From positions 1 to 64,000 of the forward strand of contig NZ_JAFIRA010000001.1 in NCBI RefSeq assembly GCF_022848905.1: a stretch of DNA of 64,000 bases, written 5' to 3'. A program made the translations under genes and the position numbers. The notes beneath the pieces are model-generated. The model was not told the origin of the DNA. It worked only from the letters and a program-made list of their open reading frames with translations, and did no database searches. Shown piece after piece: positions 19,236 to 27,809 of the stretch (the first letter of the stretch is position 1; each line of letters opens with the position of its first letter). The DNA comes from Thermostichus vulcanus str. 'Rupite'. Lineage in GTDB: Bacteria; Cyanobacteriota; Cyanobacteriia; Thermostichales; Thermostichaceae.

Positions 19236-19691
19236 TCAAGCCTTTTTTGAAACCCCTTTGGCGGATAGACCCAACCAGCCCCGAATCTTTTCCATCCAAA
19301 CCTGAATCGGCGAAGGCTTGGGGCGGATTGCCAGTTGAATGGGTTCATCCTGATAGTCTTTGTCCTTGAGACGAAACCCGAACTCGAGGTCATCTTTGAC
19401 CTTGCTCAGGCGGGGGAACAACCGCAGGGCGGCTTTTTTGAGTTCCTCTTCGTTCTGGAAAATCGCCTGATGAATCGCGCTAGAACGCCCTACCGCCAGG
19501 GATCCCACCGGCAACCAAGGATTGGGTTTCCCAGGTGTTGCTTTGCCGGAACGGGCAAAAATGTTGAACTCTGGCATCCCCTTCGATTGCAGCTCGTCGT
19601 AGCGTTTGGCCGCTTGTTTGCGTTTGACAGCATTGGGGTTGGGGGGGGTCTTTGTGGGCTTGGATTTGCTGAAACCCTTGGACTGACTCAT
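19236..19691 (-). CDS. HHL1-like protein
   Basis: A 151-residue basic protein beginning MSQSKGFSKSKPTKTPPN, with the middle AKRYDELQSKGMPEFNIFAR and WLPVGSLAVGRSSAIHQAIF followed by NEEELKKAALRLFPRLSK. I associate this pattern with the cyanobacterial homologues of plant HHL1, a protein needed for photosystem II repair under high light. The plant role is established; the role here is inferred. The plant protein has a membrane helix; this one shows only a weak amphipathic C-terminal segment. It converges on the hydrolase gene, with 9 bases between the stops. Confidence 0.65.
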   Translation of the reverse strand: MSQSKGFSKSKPTKTPPNPNAVKRKQAAKRYDELQSKGMPEFNIFARSGKATPGKPNPWLPVGSLAVGRSSAIHQAIFQNEEELKKAALRLFPRLSKVKDDLEFGFRLKDKDYQDEPIQLAIRPKPSPIQVWMEKIRGWLGLSAKGVSKKA

Positions 19692-19950
19692 ACCACAGCA
19701 GTTGGGAAGGTGGATTTTTGCAGCTTAGCGCACAAGTGGTGCCTACTCTCCGCCTGGGCTGCTCGGTCAGGGTTCATTCCTCCGACCGTTGCCTGGGTTC
19801 CTAAGGTGACTCTACTCTGCACCTGATTTCGGGATCCCCAGCGCATTTTGTTCCAGAATGAGAGAAGTTTATTTTTCTTTGCAATGGTCTGGACGGCGTT
19901 TTGGAGTTCCAGATCGGGATCCCAGGCAGCACGGATGCGAGGGTAGAGCG

Positions 19951-21378
19951 ATGCGGGTGGCAATTATTGGGGCAGGGTTGGCCGGCTTGGTGACGGCAGT
20001 GGATTTGGTGGAAGCTGGACATGAGGTACAGCTCTACGAATCGCGTCCCTTCGTGGGTGGCAAGGTGGGATCCTGGCAGGATGCGGATGGCAACCACATT
20101 GAGATGGGCCTCCACGTCTTCTTTTTCAACTACAGCAACCTGTTTGCCCTGATGAAAAAGGTGGGCGCCTTTGAGAATCTCCTGCCGAAGGAGCATATGC
20201 ACACCTTTATCAACCGGGGTGGAGCCGTCGAAACCCTCGATTTTCGCTTTCCTTTGGGAGCGCCTTTTAACGGTCTCAAAGCCTTTTTTACGACCGGACA
20301 ACTATCTTGGGTGGACAAGCTACGCAATGCTCTGGCTCTGGGCACCAGCCCTTTGATTCGTGGCTTGCTGGACTACGAAGGGGCGATGAAGCAAATCCGG
20401 GCCTTGGATCGGATTAGTTTTGCCGATTGGTTTCGGGGGCATGGGGGATCCGAGGGCAGCCTGAAACGGATGTGGAACCCGATTGCCTACGCGCTGGGCT
20501 TCATCGATACCGAGAACATTTCTGCCCGCTGTATGCTGACGATTTTCCAGATGTTTGCCAGCAACACAGAAGCCTCGAAGTTGAATCTGCTCAAGGGATC
20601 CCCCGATACCTATCTCACTCAGCCGATTGTCAGATATATCCAAGCCCATGGGGGCCAAATTCACACCCGTCGGGGGGTAAGCCAAATCCAGGTGGAAGCA
20701 ACGGATCCCTACAAGGTGACGGGCTTGCTGCTGGCGGATGGGGAGCGAGTCGAGGCGGATGTTTATGTCTGTGCGGCGGCGGTGGAGGGGGCAAAACGGC
20801 TTATCCCGGCGGTATGGCGGCAATGGTCTCAGTTCGACAACCTCTACAAGCTGGAATCGGTACCCGTGGCAACGGTGCAGTTGCGCTTTGATGGCTGGGT
20901 GACGGAGCTGAACCCGCAGGGCAAGGTGAAACGAGCTGTGGATCACCCGCAAGCGGTGGGCATCGACAACCTGCTCTACACCGCCGACGCGGATTTTTCT
21001 TGTTTTGCTGACTTGGCTCTCAGTAGCCCTGCCGACTATTACAAACCTGGTCAGGGATCCCTGTTGCAATGTGTGCTGACGCCAGGGGATGCGTTTATTC
21101 CTATGTCCAATGAGAAAATTGCTCAGCATGTGTTGCATCAAGTCCACGCCCTTTTCCCGTCGTCGCGGCAACTGAACATGACCTGGTACAGCGTCGTCAA
21201 ATTGGCCCAATCGTTGTATCGGGAAGCCCCTGGTATGGATCCCTACCGTCCGCAGCAAAAAACACCGGTACCCAATTTCTTTTTGGCTGGTAGCTACACC
21301 GCCCAAGACTACATCGACAGCATGGAAGGGGCGACCCTCTCCGGGCACTTGGCAGCCCAGGCGATTTTGGCAGGTTAG
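19951..21378 (+). CDS. crtQ: Zeta-carotene desaturase
   Basis: Desaturates 9,9'-di-cis-zeta-carotene toward lycopene. The FAD-binding motif [20 protein letters not shown] starts at residue 3, followed by [22 protein letters not shown]. The C-terminal FAD motif is [44 protein letters not shown] supports the desaturase of the plant type rather than CrtI. The protein has 475 residues from the ATG at 19951; the frame continues upstream to 19858 without conservation. Plants call it ZDS. It stands alone. Confidence 0.94.
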   Translation: MRVAIIGAGLAGLVTAVDLVEAGHEVQLYESRPFVGGKVGSWQDADGNHIEMGLHVFFFNYSNLFALMKKVGAFENLLPKEHMHTFINRGGAVETLDFRFPLGAPFNGLKAFFTTGQLSWVDKLRNALALGTSPLIRGLLDYEGAMKQIRALDRISFADWFRGHGGSEGSLKRMWNPIAYALGFIDTENISARCMLTIFQMFASNTEASKLNLLKGSPDTYLTQPIVRYIQAHGGQIHTRRGVSQIQVEATDPYKVTGLLLADGERVEADVYVCAAAVEGAKRLIPAVWRQWSQFDNLYKLESVPVATVQLRFDGWVTELNPQGKVKRAVDHPQAVGIDNLLYTADADFSCFADLALSSPADYYKPGQGSLLQCVLTPGDAFIPMSNEKIAQHVLHQVHALFPSSRQLNMTWYSVVKLAQSLYREAPGMDPYRPQQKTPVPNFFLAGSYTAQDYIDSMEGATLSGHLAAQAILAG

Positions 21379-21692
21379 GTTGTCGAGAATCGGAAAATCC
21401 AGGCACCCCTGCAACAGCCGCATCGGCCAATCCATCGACTGCCCTTTTTTCTGAGTCCCTGAGCAGGGATTGAACACAACCTTTGTGGGAGCCAACACGC
21501 CTTCCCGTTGGCGGAGCCTGCCTAGGCTGTCTTGGCGATCGGATTCCCAGGACAGCCCATGACTTTCTCCATCACTGGCAGAAGAGGCAAACAGATCCCC
21601 CTGCGGCTTTCCTTGCCCAGTGCTTCTAGTTTTTGGTAAAAATCACCATAACCTGTTATAGTGAAACTCACCATAACTTAGGAGGCAGAGCC

Positions 21693-21950
21693 ATGTCTGG
21701 ATCGGATCCCTCTTCATCGGGTGGTGGAAACAGGGCAACCCCCTCAGGGTTTGGGCAAGTGCGGCAAGCTTGGGCCTTGTGGCTCTATCCGTTGCTGTGG
21801 CTACTGACGTTCGTAGGCATTCGCTCCTCAGAGCCGCAGATTTTCGGCATCCCGGCTTGGTACCTGGGGGCGGGGCTGATCATCCTGTTGTTGGTGCCCC
21901 TGAATCTTTACGTTGTCCAGATGTGTTGGCCAAGGATGCGAGATGATTGA
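21693..21950 (+). CDS. Small membrane partner of the symporter
   Basis: An 85-residue protein with two predicted membrane helices (LYPLLWLLTFVGI and YLGAGLIILLLVPLNLYVV) that resembles the DUF3311-type or YhdT-like small proteins encoded next to SSS-family symporters. A strong AGGAGG sits about 7 bases before the ATG at 21693. Its stop overlaps the ATG of the symporter by 8 bases, so the two are co-translated and probably form one transporter. Confidence 0.8.
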   Translation: MSGSDPSSSGGGNRATPSGFGQVRQAWALWLYPLLWLLTFVGIRSSEPQIFGIPAWYLGAGLIILLLVPLNLYVVQMCWPRMRDD

Positions 21951-23433
21951 TACCGTTTTGAGCTTTGGAATCGTTGGGGCTTACCTGCTGCTGCTGGCGG
22001 GTATTGGCTTTTGGAGTTACCGCCACGCTGGGCAGGATCCGGTCAGCTATTTCTTGGCGGGGCGCGGCTTGGGATCCCTGCTGCTCACCCTGACGATGTT
22101 GGCAACTCTCCTCAGTGCTTTTACCTTTATCGGTGTCCCGGCGGATGGCTACACCCACGGGCTGGGTATTTTTTTGGGGGTTGGAGTAACCACTGCTTTC
22201 ATTTCTGTACTGTTTTTTGTCCTCGGTTACCGGCTCTGGCTAGCAGCCAAACATTTTCAGTTCATCACCCCATCTGAGTTTTTTGGCCATCGCTTCAATA
22301 GCCCCCTGCTGGCTGCCCTCTATTCCATCAGTGCTTTGCTCTTTACAGCCCCCTACATCAGCATTCAGATCATTGGGGGTGCCCGCACCCTATCGGTCGT
22401 GTTGGGAGATGGATTGCCCTACTGGCCCTTGGCCGTCCTTGTGGCGGTGGTGATTTTGGCCTATGTGCTCCTGGGTGGATCCCAGGCGGTGGTGTGGACG
22501 GACACGCTGCAGGGGGTGATTTTGATTGGGGGTATGTTGGTGGCTTTTGTGGCCATTGCTGGATCCCTGGGTGGAGATGCGGGTGCACAGTTGGATCCCT
22601 GGCTGAGTCTGCCGGGGCCAACTGAACGCTGGAGTTGGCAGCGGTTAATTGGTTATCAATTGATGCTCTTCATGGCTACTCCCCTGTTCCCGCAAATTTT
22701 TCAACGCTTCTATATGGCCAAAAATGCCCAGGTCTTCAAAACCATGATGGTGGTATGGCCACTGTTGATCCTGGTGATTTTCTTTCCGGCCACCTTGATT
22801 GGAGTGTGGGGGCGATTGGCATTTCCCAACTTAGAATCCGCCGATCAAATTATGCCCTTGATGTTACAAACCTTACCATCGGGTTTGGCTGCTTTGGTGA
22901 TCGCGGCAGCCTTAGCAGCCTTGATGTCCACCGCCGACTCACAATTGCTCACCACCAGTTCATTGGTGACCCGAGATTGGGTCTTGACCTACTTCAATCG
23001 ACACCTATCACCCACCCAAGAAGCCCGCTTGGGTCGGATCGTTGTGCTGCTGATTGCTTTGGTGTCCTTTGCCATTGCCCTCAATCCCCCAGGAGTCATC
23101 GTAGAAATTGCCACCTGGAGCTTTCAGGGGAGTGCCATGTTATTCCCGGTTTTGATCGCCGGTTTGTATTGGAAGCGCGCCACTCGGGCAGGGGCAGTGG
23201 CTGGCGGGGTCGTATCGAGCGCCTTGACTTTGGGCTGGCTGGCCGGGGTGTTGCCCCAGGAGTGGAGGTGGGGTTGGCTACCGGTGATCCCAGCGGTGCT
23301 GGTGGGTAGCGTCGTCCTGATCGGCGTTAGTCTGCTCACTCCACCTCCTCAGGAGCGGGTGGCAGAGTACTATGAAGGCCCCTGGGCAGAACGGGCGCAA
23401 AAGGTAGGGGAGACGACGGGATCCCTCTCCTAA
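21943..23433 (+). CDS. Sodium:solute symporter (SSS family)
   Basis: A protein of about 496 residues with roughly 13 membrane helices. Family hallmarks are FWSYRHAGQDPVSYFLAGRG near the start, LPYWPLAVLVAVVILAYVLLGGSQAVVWTDTLQG (positions about 157-190) and AAALAALMSTADSQLLTTSS. The last contains conserved Ser/Thr residues linked to the second sodium site. The substrate cannot be told. The ATG at 21943 lies inside the end of the small membrane gene. Confidence 0.92.
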   Translation: MIDTVLSFGIVGAYLLLLAGIGFWSYRHAGQDPVSYFLAGRGLGSLLLTLTMLATLLSAFTFIGVPADGYTHGLGIFLGVGVTTAFISVLFFVLGYRLWLAAKHFQFITPSEFFGHRFNSPLLAALYSISALLFTAPYISIQIIGGARTLSVVLGDGLPYWPLAVLVAVVILAYVLLGGSQAVVWTDTLQGVILIGGMLVAFVAIAGSLGGDAGAQLDPWLSLPGPTERWSWQRLIGYQLMLFMATPLFPQIFQRFYMAKNAQVFKTMMVVWPLLILVIFFPATLIGVWGRLAFPNLESADQIMPLMLQTLPSGLAALVIAAALAALMSTADSQLLTTSSLVTRDWVLTYFNRHLSPTQEARLGRIVVLLIALVSFAIALNPPGVIVEIATWSFQGSAMLFPVLIAGLYWKRATRAGAVAGGVVSSALTLGWLAGVLPQEWRWGWLPVIPAVLVGSVVLIGVSLLTPPPQERVAEYYEGPWAERAQKVGETTGSLS

Positions 23434-23782
23434 TCCCTTTGATGCCTAGCTTCCCAAGGCATTTATGCAGTTCCTGATGTTTCCTGATGGATGAGTCCAT
23501 CCTGGAATATGGAAAGGTGGATGCCCAGGGGATTCCTGGGGGCCACTCACCGACGGTTCTCTCAGTTGTTGCCCGAAGTGGGTTCTCCTCGTTTTTGCAG
23601 GGTGGGTCAGTTAGTCAGTAAGATAGGCTGACCCCGCATTACTGGCATCAAAAGGAACCAGGCTTCTCTTGATTTTGTTCTACAGTTTGGGAGCCTTGGC
23701 TTTCTGTCCTGATCGACCCTCCGCTTTGCTCTAGCATGGATCCATTGCCTGAGGCTGGTGGGGCCAATCCCTCGTTTTTTGC
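23434..23782. other. Leader region upstream of ribBA
   Basis: About 350 bases with no gene. It contains a perfect 7-bp stem (gggtcag / ctgaccc) at 23604-23634 with a 17-base loop. I looked for an FMN riboswitch before ribBA and found none of its conserved sequence blocks. Confidence 0.45.
23604..23634 (+). other. Stem-loop upstream of ribBA
   Basis: GGGTCAG pairs perfectly with CTGACCC across a 17-base loop, about 150 bases before the ribBA start. No T tract follows, so it is unlikely to be an intrinsic terminator. Its role is unknown. Confidence 0.4.
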
Positions 23783-25021
23783 ATGAGTGCTATTCCCCAA
23801 GTAGAACCTGACCTGATCTTCCACTCGATTCCTGAAGCCCTTGAAGACCTCAAGTCTGGTCGGATGATCATTGTGGTCGATGACGAAAATCGGGAAAACG
23901 AAGGGGATCTGATCTGTGCGGCCCAGTTTGCCACTCCTCAGGTGATCAACTTCATGGCCACCCATGCGCGGGGGTTAATTTGTCTTGCCATGCAGGGATC
24001 CCGGCTGGATGAGCTGAATATCCCTCTGATGGTGGGGCAAAACACCGACAGCAACCAAACTGCTTTTACCGTCAGCATTGATGCTGGGCCAGAGGCTGGG
24101 GTATCCACAGGTATTTCTGCTACCGACCGCTCACGCACCATCCAAGCAGCCATTAACCCCAATACCCGACCGCAAGACCTACGCCGACCGGGACATGTCT
24201 TTCCTTTGCGGGCTCGGGAAGGAGGGGTCCTAAAACGGGCCGGGCATACCGAAGCTGCGGTGGATCTGTCGATTTTGGCGGGGTTGTATCCGGCAGGGGT
24301 GATCTGTGAAATTCAAAACCCAGATGGATCGATGGCGCGACTGCCCCAGTTGATCAACTACGCCCGCCAGCACAATCTGAAGATCATCACCATTGCCCAT
24401 CTGATTGAGTATCGTCTGCAGACTGAGCAGTTGGTGTATCGGGAGGCTACGGCTACTCTGCCTACAGAATTCGGGCGGTTTCAGGTGATTGGCTACTGGG
24501 ACACCCTGAATCAGGTGGAACATTTGGCCCTTATCAAAGGGGATCCAGCCCAGTTTGCCGCCGAGCCTGTGTTGGTACGGGTGCATGTGGAATGCCCGCT
24601 GGGGGATGCACTGGGATCCCTGCGGTGTGATTGTCGTCGCCAGTTGACGGCAGCGCTGAAGATGATCGATCACCAAGGCAAAGGGGTACTGGTTTACCTG
24701 CGTCAGCAAGTGCAGGGGATCACCCCCATTCAGCAGATCAAAACCTATGCCCTGCAAGACCTGGGATTAACGGGATCCGTTACCCTGTGGGCCGCTACGG
24801 GGGAACGCGCTGGTGGGAAAGAGTCTTTGTCGCCTCCACCTATAGATTTACGGGATTACGGCATCGGGGCGCAGATCCTACGGGAGGTGGGGGTACGCAA
24901 AATGCGCCTGATCACCAATACCCCGCGTCATATCAGTGGGTTGCATGGCTTTGGCCTAGAAGTCGCCGAACGGGTGCCTTTGCTGGTGGAGGAGCAGGAT
25001 CCCAGTCGGTTTGATCGGTAA
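23783..25021 (+). CDS. ribBA: RibBA with a degenerate GTP cyclohydrolase II half
   Basis: A 412-residue two-domain riboflavin-pathway protein. The N-terminal DHBP synthase half is intact: VDDENRENEGDLI, TDRSRTIQAAINP and the AGHTEAAVDL motif. The C-terminal half keeps the zinc-ligand pattern ECPLGDALGSLRCDC and DLRDYGIGAQIL. The normal EGRGIGL catalytic and GTP-binding motif, however, reads QVQGITP, so the conserved arginine is glutamine. The next segment (GSVTLWAATGERAGGKES) is unlike the usual DTVEAN block. Thus DHBP synthase activity is expected, while cyclohydrolase II activity is doubtful. The reading frame is unbroken. Confidence 0.9.
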   Translation: MSAIPQVEPDLIFHSIPEALEDLKSGRMIIVVDDENRENEGDLICAAQFATPQVINFMATHARGLICLAMQGSRLDELNIPLMVGQNTDSNQTAFTVSIDAGPEAGVSTGISATDRSRTIQAAINPNTRPQDLRRPGHVFPLRAREGGVLKRAGHTEAAVDLSILAGLYPAGVICEIQNPDGSMARLPQLINYARQHNLKIITIAHLIEYRLQTEQLVYREATATLPTEFGRFQVIGYWDTLNQVEHLALIKGDPAQFAAEPVLVRVHVECPLGDALGSLRCDCRRQLTAALKMIDHQGKGVLVYLRQQVQGITPIQQIKTYALQDLGLTGSVTLWAATGERAGGKESLSPPPIDLRDYGIGAQILREVGVRKMRLITNTPRHISGLHGFGLEVAERVPLLVEEQDPSRFDR

Positions 25022-25153
25022 GGTTCGATCAATAACTCGTCAGTGACAAGGAAAAACCGTTGCCTTAGCCACCCTCAGTCAAGCCTGTGTGATAATTCTT
25101 AACAGTTGCTTTGTTGTGTGGATCCATTAGCCACTGTTTCGGGAGCCTCTGTT

Positions 25154-25972
25154 GTGAAGAGTACGGTAGTCCTGCCCTGGAGCTATCAGCAAATTTGGGC
25201 GGATAGTTTGACGGTCTTTTGGCGGGATTGGCTGGATCTGCGCGGGCGAGTTTGGCAGGTATTGGCCTCTGGCCTGGTGGCACCTTTGATTTACATCCTC
25301 GCTTTCGGTGTCGGTTTAGGGGGATCCCTGGGAGCGGGCGGGTTAGCCTCGGTAGCGGGATCCAGTGGGGCGGGTTCTTATCTGCGCTTTATCTTGCCGG
25401 GAATGGTGGCTTTGTCAGCCATGACCATTAGCTTTGCGGGCACGACCTTCTCCATTTGTGGGGCGCGTCTTTTCACCAAGAGCTTTGAGGAATTGTTGCT
25501 ATTGCCGGTACACCCCCTCTCGCTGCACCTTGGTAAAGTGATGGCGGGTATTGCCCGGGGCCTGATTACCGCTTTGGGGGTCTTGGTCATTGGGGTGCTG
25601 GGTACAGGAGCTTGGGGGTTGCTGAATCCGTTGGCGCTCCTGATTTTGCTTTTAAACTGTGCCGTCTTTGCCGGAATTGGGGTGATTGCTGGGTTGAAGG
25701 TACCGAGCTTGGAGAGTGTGGGGGTGCTCACCAATTTCTTGATTACCCCGATGTCCTTTTTGGGGGCGACCTTTTTTGATCCCAGCCAATTGCCCAGTTT
25801 TATGCAGGTGTTGGTGTATTGCTTGCCTCTCTCCTATGCCAGTGTGGGGATGCGGGCAGCGGCCTATCAGCCTCTTTCGCAGTTCCCTTGGTACACCGTT
25901 GTGGTGCTGGCGGTGTTGGCGGTGATCCTGGCTTTTGTAGGAGCCTACCAATTCTCTCATCAGCAGGATTAG
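25154..25972 (+). CDS. ABC-2 type transporter permease
   Basis: A membrane protein of about 272 residues with six hydrophobic segments, beginning (GTG at 25154) with a cytoplasmic DSLTVFWRDWLDLRGRVWQV. The ABC-2 signature region is LPLSYASVGMRAAAYQPLS near the C-terminus. A glycine-rich stretch (GVGLGGSLGAGGLASVAGSSGAG) follows the first helix. Similar permeases (NodJ/DrrB type) export lipids, drugs or polysaccharides. No ATPase is directly adjacent; the orphan ABC ATPase at 26907 is of the importer (SsuB/TauB) type and an unlikely partner. Confidence 0.88.
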   Translation: MKSTVVLPWSYQQIWADSLTVFWRDWLDLRGRVWQVLASGLVAPLIYILAFGVGLGGSLGAGGLASVAGSSGAGSYLRFILPGMVALSAMTISFAGTTFSICGARLFTKSFEELLLLPVHPLSLHLGKVMAGIARGLITALGVLVIGVLGTGAWGLLNPLALLILLLNCAVFAGIGVIAGLKVPSLESVGVLTNFLITPMSFLGATFFDPSQLPSFMQVLVYCLPLSYASVGMRAAAYQPLSQFPWYTVVVLAVLAVILAFVGAYQFSHQQD

Positions 25973-25981
25973 GTTGAATCC

Positions 25982-26197
25982 ATGCCACAACCGGTCAAAG
26001 CAGGGTTGATTCAACTGTCTGTGCCAGCGGATGGGGTGGAGCGATCCGTCAGCCAATTTCTGGTCAAGGGATCCCGGGATCAAGACCAACTGGTGGTAGC
26101 GGATTTGGATTTGGATCAGGTGCGGCAAGTGCGGGAGCTGTGGCAGTTTTTCCGGGATCGTCGTCTAGATTTGTATGGCGATTTGATCAAACCCTAA
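25982..26197 (+). pseudogene. Nitrilase-family gene with the middle deleted
   Basis: The 71-residue frame joins two ends of a carbon-nitrogen hydrolase. MPQPVKAGLIQLSVPADG is the typical N-terminus of N-carbamoylputrescine amidase or beta-ureidopropionase-like enzymes. SRDQDQLVVADLDLDQVRQV followed by LWQFFRDRRLDLYG is their typical C-terminus. About 220 central residues, including the Glu-Lys-Cys catalytic triad, are missing without loss of frame. The junction lies at GGGATCCCGGGATC (about 26068-26081). It cannot be a working hydrolase; it is most likely an internal-deletion remnant. Confidence 0.72.
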
Positions 26198-26327
26198 AAC
26201 CGTCTTCAGCTTTGTCCATGCTCAGGGGCTGGGGATGGGTGGGTGTGTTAATCTTAACTCGGTGGGTGGTGCGCCATCTGCCCCTTTCAGCGATTATCCA
26301 GCTATCGATCCGAGTTGAGGTTAGCAG

Positions 26328-26663
26328 ATGAACGGCGAGCCATTCGACGATTTGCGCGATGCCATGAGCACCTCGGGTCGCTCCACGAAAAAGGCCGCCC
26401 GGCGGGGGGCTTACGAAACAGCTCAAGCGGTGGGAGAAGAGCGGCGACGCATCCGTATTCGCACCCTCGATGGCACAGATATTCGCGGGGAAGTGTTTTT
26501 GGAAGGCACCGAGTTCGAGCGGCGGGTTTCTAGCTTGCTCAACGATGAACGAACCTTTGTGGCCGTGACGGATTCAGAAATGTTTGTCAATGGTCGCCGG
26601 GTTGCCCATGCGGAGTTTATTTGCGTCAACAAAAACGCCATCTCTTACGTGCTAGAAGAATGA
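26328..26663 (+). CDS. Conserved hypothetical, DUF6812-like
   Basis: A 111-residue protein with a basic N-terminal linker and a C-terminal beta-rich domain (RRIRIRTLDGTDIRGEVFLE, then RRVSSLLNDERTFVAVTDSE). The pattern of a small beta-barrel with RxSxLLN and FIAV/FVAVTD resembles the DUF6812 proteins of unknown function. It superficially recalls an Sm/Hfq fold but lacks Hfq motifs. It stands alone, with the MITE-like element downstream. Confidence 0.6.
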   Translation: MNGEPFDDLRDAMSTSGRSTKKAARRGAYETAQAVGEERRRIRIRTLDGTDIRGEVFLEGTEFERRVSSLLNDERTFVAVTDSEMFVNGRRVAHAEFICVNKNAISYVLEE

Positions 26664-26713
26664 GAGCTCATGAGAGCTGCTCTCAGGCTGGTCAATCGTT
26701 CTGCTGGCGTCTC

Positions 26714-26873
26714 TACAGCCCTTTCTCTAGGCATCTCCCACAAGGATTAAGTCGAAATCTCACTTTCCTTTCGCGCTACGCGCCGTGGGGAGCACGAACG
26801 GGTCGGCAGGACAGAGTCCTTTGAGGTATCAGGGCCAAAAGCCCTGTTGTGGCAAACCCGCGAAAGGGCTGTA
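26714..26873. mobile_element. MITE-like element, copy A (160 bp)
   Basis: Bounded by perfect 12-base inverted repeats, tacagccctttc at the left and gaaagggctgta at the right, with TA as the outermost dinucleotide on both sides. It is non-coding and shares motifs with copy B at 15981-16165. It sits immediately upstream of the orphan ABC ATPase gene (start 26907, or 26874 if the earlier ATG is used), so it could influence that gene's transcription. Confidence 0.68.
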
Positions 26874-26906
26874 ATGGTGGATAACTTTTCCGCCCTGTTT
26901 TGTTCC

Positions 26907-27725
26907 ATGAATCCTTCTCTCCTTTCCACCGACCTGCACCCCCGCGAAGTGGGATCCTTAGTCAGCCTACGAGGTGTGGGCAAACGCTACCCCAGCCCAA
27001 CCGGAGAGGTAGTGGCGCTGCGGGATGTCAATCTGGAGGTGCAACAGGGGGAATTTATCGCCTTGATCGGCCCCTCTGGCTGTGGCAAAACCACGTTGCT
27101 GCGCATTCTGGCGGATCTGGAGCAGCCCAGCGAGGGATCCCTTTCTATTGCTGGACGAACCCCACAACAGGCGCGGCAGGATCGCCTTTACGGCTATATT
27201 TTCCAGGCTCCCACCCTACTGGAATGGCGGACAGCCCTGCAAAATGTGATGTTGCCTTTGCAGGTGATGCATCTGTCTCAAGGGGAGCGACAAGAACGGG
27301 CTAAGGCGATGCTGAAACGGGTGGGGCTAGAGAATTTCTTACACAACTATCCTTGGCAACTGTCGGGAGGGATGCAACAGCGGGTGTCGATTGCCCGTGC
27401 TCTGGCCTTTGATCCGGAGCTGCTGTTTATGGACGAACCTTTTGGGGCCTTGGATGAAATCACCCGCGAGAAAATGAACCTGGAATTGCTCCGCCTTTGG
27501 GAAAGCACGCAAAAGACCGTTTTCTTCGTGACCCACTCCATTCAAGAGGCCGTGTTTCTCTCCACAAGGGTGGTGGTGATGACCCCCAATCCCGGCCAAA
27601 TTGCCAAGGTGATCCCGGTGGACTTGCCCCAACCACGGGGGTTCGAAACCTGGCGCTCACCGCGTTTTTTTGAGCTGACGGGTGCAGTGCTAGAAAGCTT
27701 GCGGGCGGTTTACGGACAGGACTAG
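26907..27725 (+). CDS. ABC transporter ATP-binding protein, SsuB/TauB type
   Basis: A protein of about 272 residues with all ATPase motifs: Walker A LIGPSGCGKTTLLRI, signature LSGGMQQRVSIARAL, Walker B LLFMDEPFGALDE, and the H-loop in VFFVTHSIQEAVFLS. Sequence and length fit the nitrate/sulfonate/taurine (NitT/TauT) import ATPases. Neither a permease nor a binding protein of that family is adjacent, so it is an orphan here. I chose ATG 26907 (MNPSLLSTDLHP); an ATG at 26874 begins exactly where the MITE-like element ends. Confidence 0.9.
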   Translation: MNPSLLSTDLHPREVGSLVSLRGVGKRYPSPTGEVVALRDVNLEVQQGEFIALIGPSGCGKTTLLRILADLEQPSEGSLSIAGRTPQQARQDRLYGYIFQAPTLLEWRTALQNVMLPLQVMHLSQGERQERAKAMLKRVGLENFLHNYPWQLSGGMQQRVSIARALAFDPELLFMDEPFGALDEITREKMNLELLRLWESTQKTVFFVTHSIQEAVFLSTRVVVMTPNPGQIAKVIPVDLPQPRGFETWRSPRFFELTGAVLESLRAVYGQD

Positions 27726-27809
27726 ACATCTCCCCAATCCTCAGGAACCCAGCTCATCTCTTCTCCTCCCTGCAACGGTAGGATGAGACAGATTCGGCCC
27801 CAAGCACCC

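Noticed and set aside
20320-21498. 392-residue open frame on the minus strand
   Set aside because: It lies antisense to zeta-carotene desaturase, which has complete family motifs. The antisense protein has no recognisable pattern.
23434-23782. FMN riboswitch before ribBA
   Set aside because: A stem-loop exists, but none of the conserved riboswitch blocks could be found.
26328-26663. Cyanobacterial Hfq-like protein
   Set aside because: The small beta domain is superficially similar, but Hfq Sm1/Sm2 motifs are absent and the N-terminal half is wrong.
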